Assembly: GCA_964535825.1 (NCBI GenBank)
Contig: CAZHUC010000004.1
Coordinates: 119,826 to 183,825, forward strand
Reading direction: 5' to 3'
Length of the DNA: 64,000 bases
Origin: CAZAQK01 sp964535825
GTDB taxonomy: Bacteria > Pseudomonadota > Alphaproteobacteria > Rickettsiales > SXRF01
Of this stretch, positions 62,223-64,000 are shown piece after piece. Positions within the stretch are counted from its first letter, which is position 1, and each line of letters opens with the position of its first letter. The notes beneath the pieces are model-generated. The model searched no databases. It worked only from the letters and a program-made list of their open reading frames with translations, and was not told the origin of the DNA. The translations under genes were made by a program, and so were the position numbers.

Positions 62223-64000
62223 ACGTCGAGTGATTCCAGTATTTCATTGCCGCGGTTGGCGGTCTGCTCGGAGATGAACTGGAAACGGTATTCCGGTTTT
62301 TTACCCATCAGTTCATCCACACGTTTGCCAGTACTTTCAAACTCTTCTTCTTCGATCTTCACCTGAAGTAGCACGCGGTTACCCGGGTGCATGGTGGTTT
62401 CCTTCAGCTGTGGTGGGGTCATTTCACCCAGACCTTTGAAGCGGCCTACTTCCACGCGGCTGTTAGCCTTCTTATATTTTGCAATGACCGCATCTTTCTC
62501 TTTATCATCCTGCGCGTAATAGGTCTGATTCGAGATGGTGATACGATACAGCGGCGGACGCGCCAGATATAAGTGCCCCTGTTTGATGAGGTCCGGCATT
62601 TCCTGATAGAAGAAGGTCATGAGCAAGGATGCGATATGCGCGCCGTCGACGTCAGCGTCGGTCATAATGATAACTTTTTCATAGCGCAGAGCAGCCTCGC
62701 TATAATGCACGCCACTACCGCAACCCAGTGCCAGTACCAGATCCGAGAGTTCCTGATTGGCTTTGATCTTATCAAGCGATGCCGAAGCCACGTTCAATAT
62801 TTTTCCGCGCAATGGCAGGATGGCCTGAGTTTCGCGGTTGCGGGCCTGTTTGGCTGAGCCACCCGCCGAGTCACCCTCTACGATGAATATCTCAGTGCCT
62901 TTTTGTGAGGAGCGCGAGCAATCGGCCAGTTTGCCGGGCAGGCGTAAACGCTGTGTGGCGGCTTTGCGGCTGACCTCTTTTTCCTGTTTGCGTTTCAGGC
63001 GTTCTTCCACGCGCTGGCCGATATAGGCCATCAGGCGCGTTGCATTCTCTGTATTACCGGAAATGTAATGGTCGAAATGGTCGCGCATGGCGTTTTCCAC
63101 AAGCTTCGCAGCCTCCACATTCACCAGCTTGTTCTTGGTCTGTCCCTGAAACTGTGGGTTCTTCATGAACAGTGAAAGCACCACGACAGCACCACCCAAA
63201 ATATCATCACCTGTGGAGGCGGCTATCTTCTTATTATTAGTAAGTTCACCATAGGCCTTGATACCTTTGGTGATGGCCGAGCGCAGGCCGGATTCGTGTG
63301 TGCCGCCTTCCGGGGTCGGGATGGTATTACAATAGGTGCTTACAAAGGTTTCTTCATCGGCTGGCCAGTCGATCGCCCATTCGATGCGTCCCATTTTTCC
63401 GGCAAGTTCTGCTTCGCCTGTGAAGGCTTCATTGGTGATAGGCATGCGGCCATGCATTTGCTGGGCAAGGAAATCACCCAGGCCGCCGGGGAAATGGATG
63501 GTATCGTTAGCAGGAGTTTCCGAACCTTCAGAGAGCAACGATGGGTCACAGATCCATTTGATCTCCACGCCGCGGAACAGATAGGCCTTGGAGCGTGCGA
63601 GCTTATAGAGCTTCTCAGGCTTGAATTTGACCGATTTGCCAAAAATATCCGGGTCTGGCGTGAAGGCAACGGTGGTGCCGCCTTTGCTTTTGGGGTCTGA
63701 CCCGACATGTTTGAGTTTTGTCGTGGGTTCACCGCGGCTGTAAGACTGGCGGTATACTTCTTTTTTGCGCACGACCTCTACTTCCAGATAATCCGAAAGG
63801 GCGTTCACCACAGAAATACCCACGCCGTGCAGACCGCCTGAGGTATCATAGACCTTGCCACCGAACTTGCCGCCGGAATGCAGCATGGTAAGAATGACCT
63901 CCAGCGCAGATTTCTTAGGAAATTTAGGGTGTGGATCGATAGGGATGCCGCGCCCGTCATCACGGATGATGATCATGTTATTCGGGCGCATCTCGAATTC
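62219..64000 (-). CDS. parE: DNA topoisomerase IV subunit B, partial (N-terminus outside window)
   Basis: ATPase subunit of topoisomerase IV, which decatenates chromosomes. The frame is open to the window edge, so the first 60 or so residues are missing. Visible parts: ATP-binding DDGRGIP and TSGGLHGVGISVVNALS. The central TOPRIM core has EIFIVEGDSAGGSAKQARNRETQAILPLRGKILNVASAS and MTDADVDGAHI. The C-terminal RFKGLGEMTPPQLKETTMHPGNR is present too. The ADCSRSSQKGTEIF context and length favour ParE over GyrB. Confidence 0.92.
   Translation of the reverse strand, partial: EFEMRPNNMIIIRDDGRGIPIDPHPKFPKKSALEVILTMLHSGGKFGGKVYDTSGGLHGVGISVVNALSDYLEVEVVRKKEVYRQSYSRGEPTTKLKHVGSDPKSKGGTTVAFTPDPDIFGKSVKFKPEKLYKLARSKAYLFRGVEIKWICDPSLLSEGSETPANDTIHFPGGLGDFLAQQMHGRMPITNEAFTGEAELAGKMGRIEWAIDWPADEETFVSTYCNTIPTPEGGTHESGLRSAITKGIKAYGELTNNKKIAASTGDDILGGAVVVLSLFMKNPQFQGQTKNKLVNVEAAKLVENAMRDHFDHYISGNTENATRLMAYIGQRVEERLKRKQEKEVSRKAATQRLRLPGKLADCSRSSQKGTEIFIVEGDSAGGSAKQARNRETQAILPLRGKILNVASASLDKIKANQELSDLVLALGCGSGVHYSEAALRYEKVIIMTDADVDGAHIASLLMTFFYQEMPDLIKQGHLYLARPPLYRITISNQTYYAQDDKEKDAVIAKYKKANSRVEVGRFKGLGEMTPPQLKETTMHPGNRVLLQVKIEEEEFESTGKRVDELMGKKPEYRFQFISEQTANRGNEILESLDV

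Noticed and set aside
1..64000. tRNA, rRNA, CRISPR, IS or prophage genes
   Set aside because: All gaps were read on both strands; none shows cloverleaf-like, repeat-spacer or transposase sequence.

Overview
The window reads as chromosomal core sequence of a flagellated, Gram-negative alphaproteobacterium. The support is a fliF-fliG-fliH-fliN-flbD-flhA-flhF-flhG block in the style of Caulobacter, a three-subunit proton-translocating transhydrogenase (pntAa/pntAb/pntB), an alphaproteobacterial-type ComEC without a metallo-beta-lactamase tail, a ParE of alphaproteobacterial type and palindromic repeats of the kind scattered through alphaproteobacterial genomes. I cannot assign a genus. No phage, IS element, CRISPR array, tRNA or rRNA was seen. 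Coding density is very high: no gene-free stretch exceeds 300 bases, the longest being 58586-58845 and 2705-2933, and three convergent gene pairs overlap through their stop codons.

Layout. 1-2.4 kb: end of dnaE, then a solitary motA. 2.5-2.9 kb: a tiny lipoprotein gene behind two look-alike promoter elements. 2.9-9.7 kb: folate genes on both strands (pabB, pabC; folK-folP-folC), with a DUF2125-like envelope protein between them; folE lies apart at 36.6 kb. 9.7-14.6 kb: dapD, then the reverse-strand run gltX, unknown, def, fmt, truA. 14.7-19.6 kb: comEC, an isoprenylcysteine-methyltransferase-like gene and uvrD, overlapping by 4 bp each. 19.7-23.8 kb: an RND efflux adaptor and pump. 23.8-27.9 kb: rsmB-rpe-yacG against SIMPL-GNAT-thioredoxin-like. 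28-30.7 kb: H+-pyrophosphatase, a REP-like doublet, a strong terminator and a small lipoprotein. 30.7-37.2 kb (reverse): a VTT membrane protein, ispA-xseB, the pnt operon, a Gly-rich unknown, apaG and folE. 37.2-41.5 kb: a lipid-related run (Ntn-hydrolase-like, dgkA, LplT-like MFS, acyl-ACP-synthetase-like). 41.5-46.3 kb: a secreted ankyrin protein opposite htpG, a PAS-GGDEF cyclase and a fragment resembling a TPS/haemagglutinin secretion domain. 46.3-58.6 kb (reverse): the flagellar block, ending in fliK-like and a polyprenyl synthase. 58.6-61.4 kb: a gap rich in inverted repeats with three perfect DnaA boxes, then a GYF/MarR/M17-aminopeptidase operon. 61.5-64 kb: a sugar-1-phosphate nucleotidyltransferase and the start-truncated parE.

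The items most worth a second look are the DnaA-box and inverted-repeat region upstream of fliF, the lipid-remodelling run with a predicted self-processing hydrolase, the tandem promoter-like elements of the tiny lipoprotein, the truncated secretion-domain protein and a 49-residue Cys-containing protein hidden between flbD and flhA.
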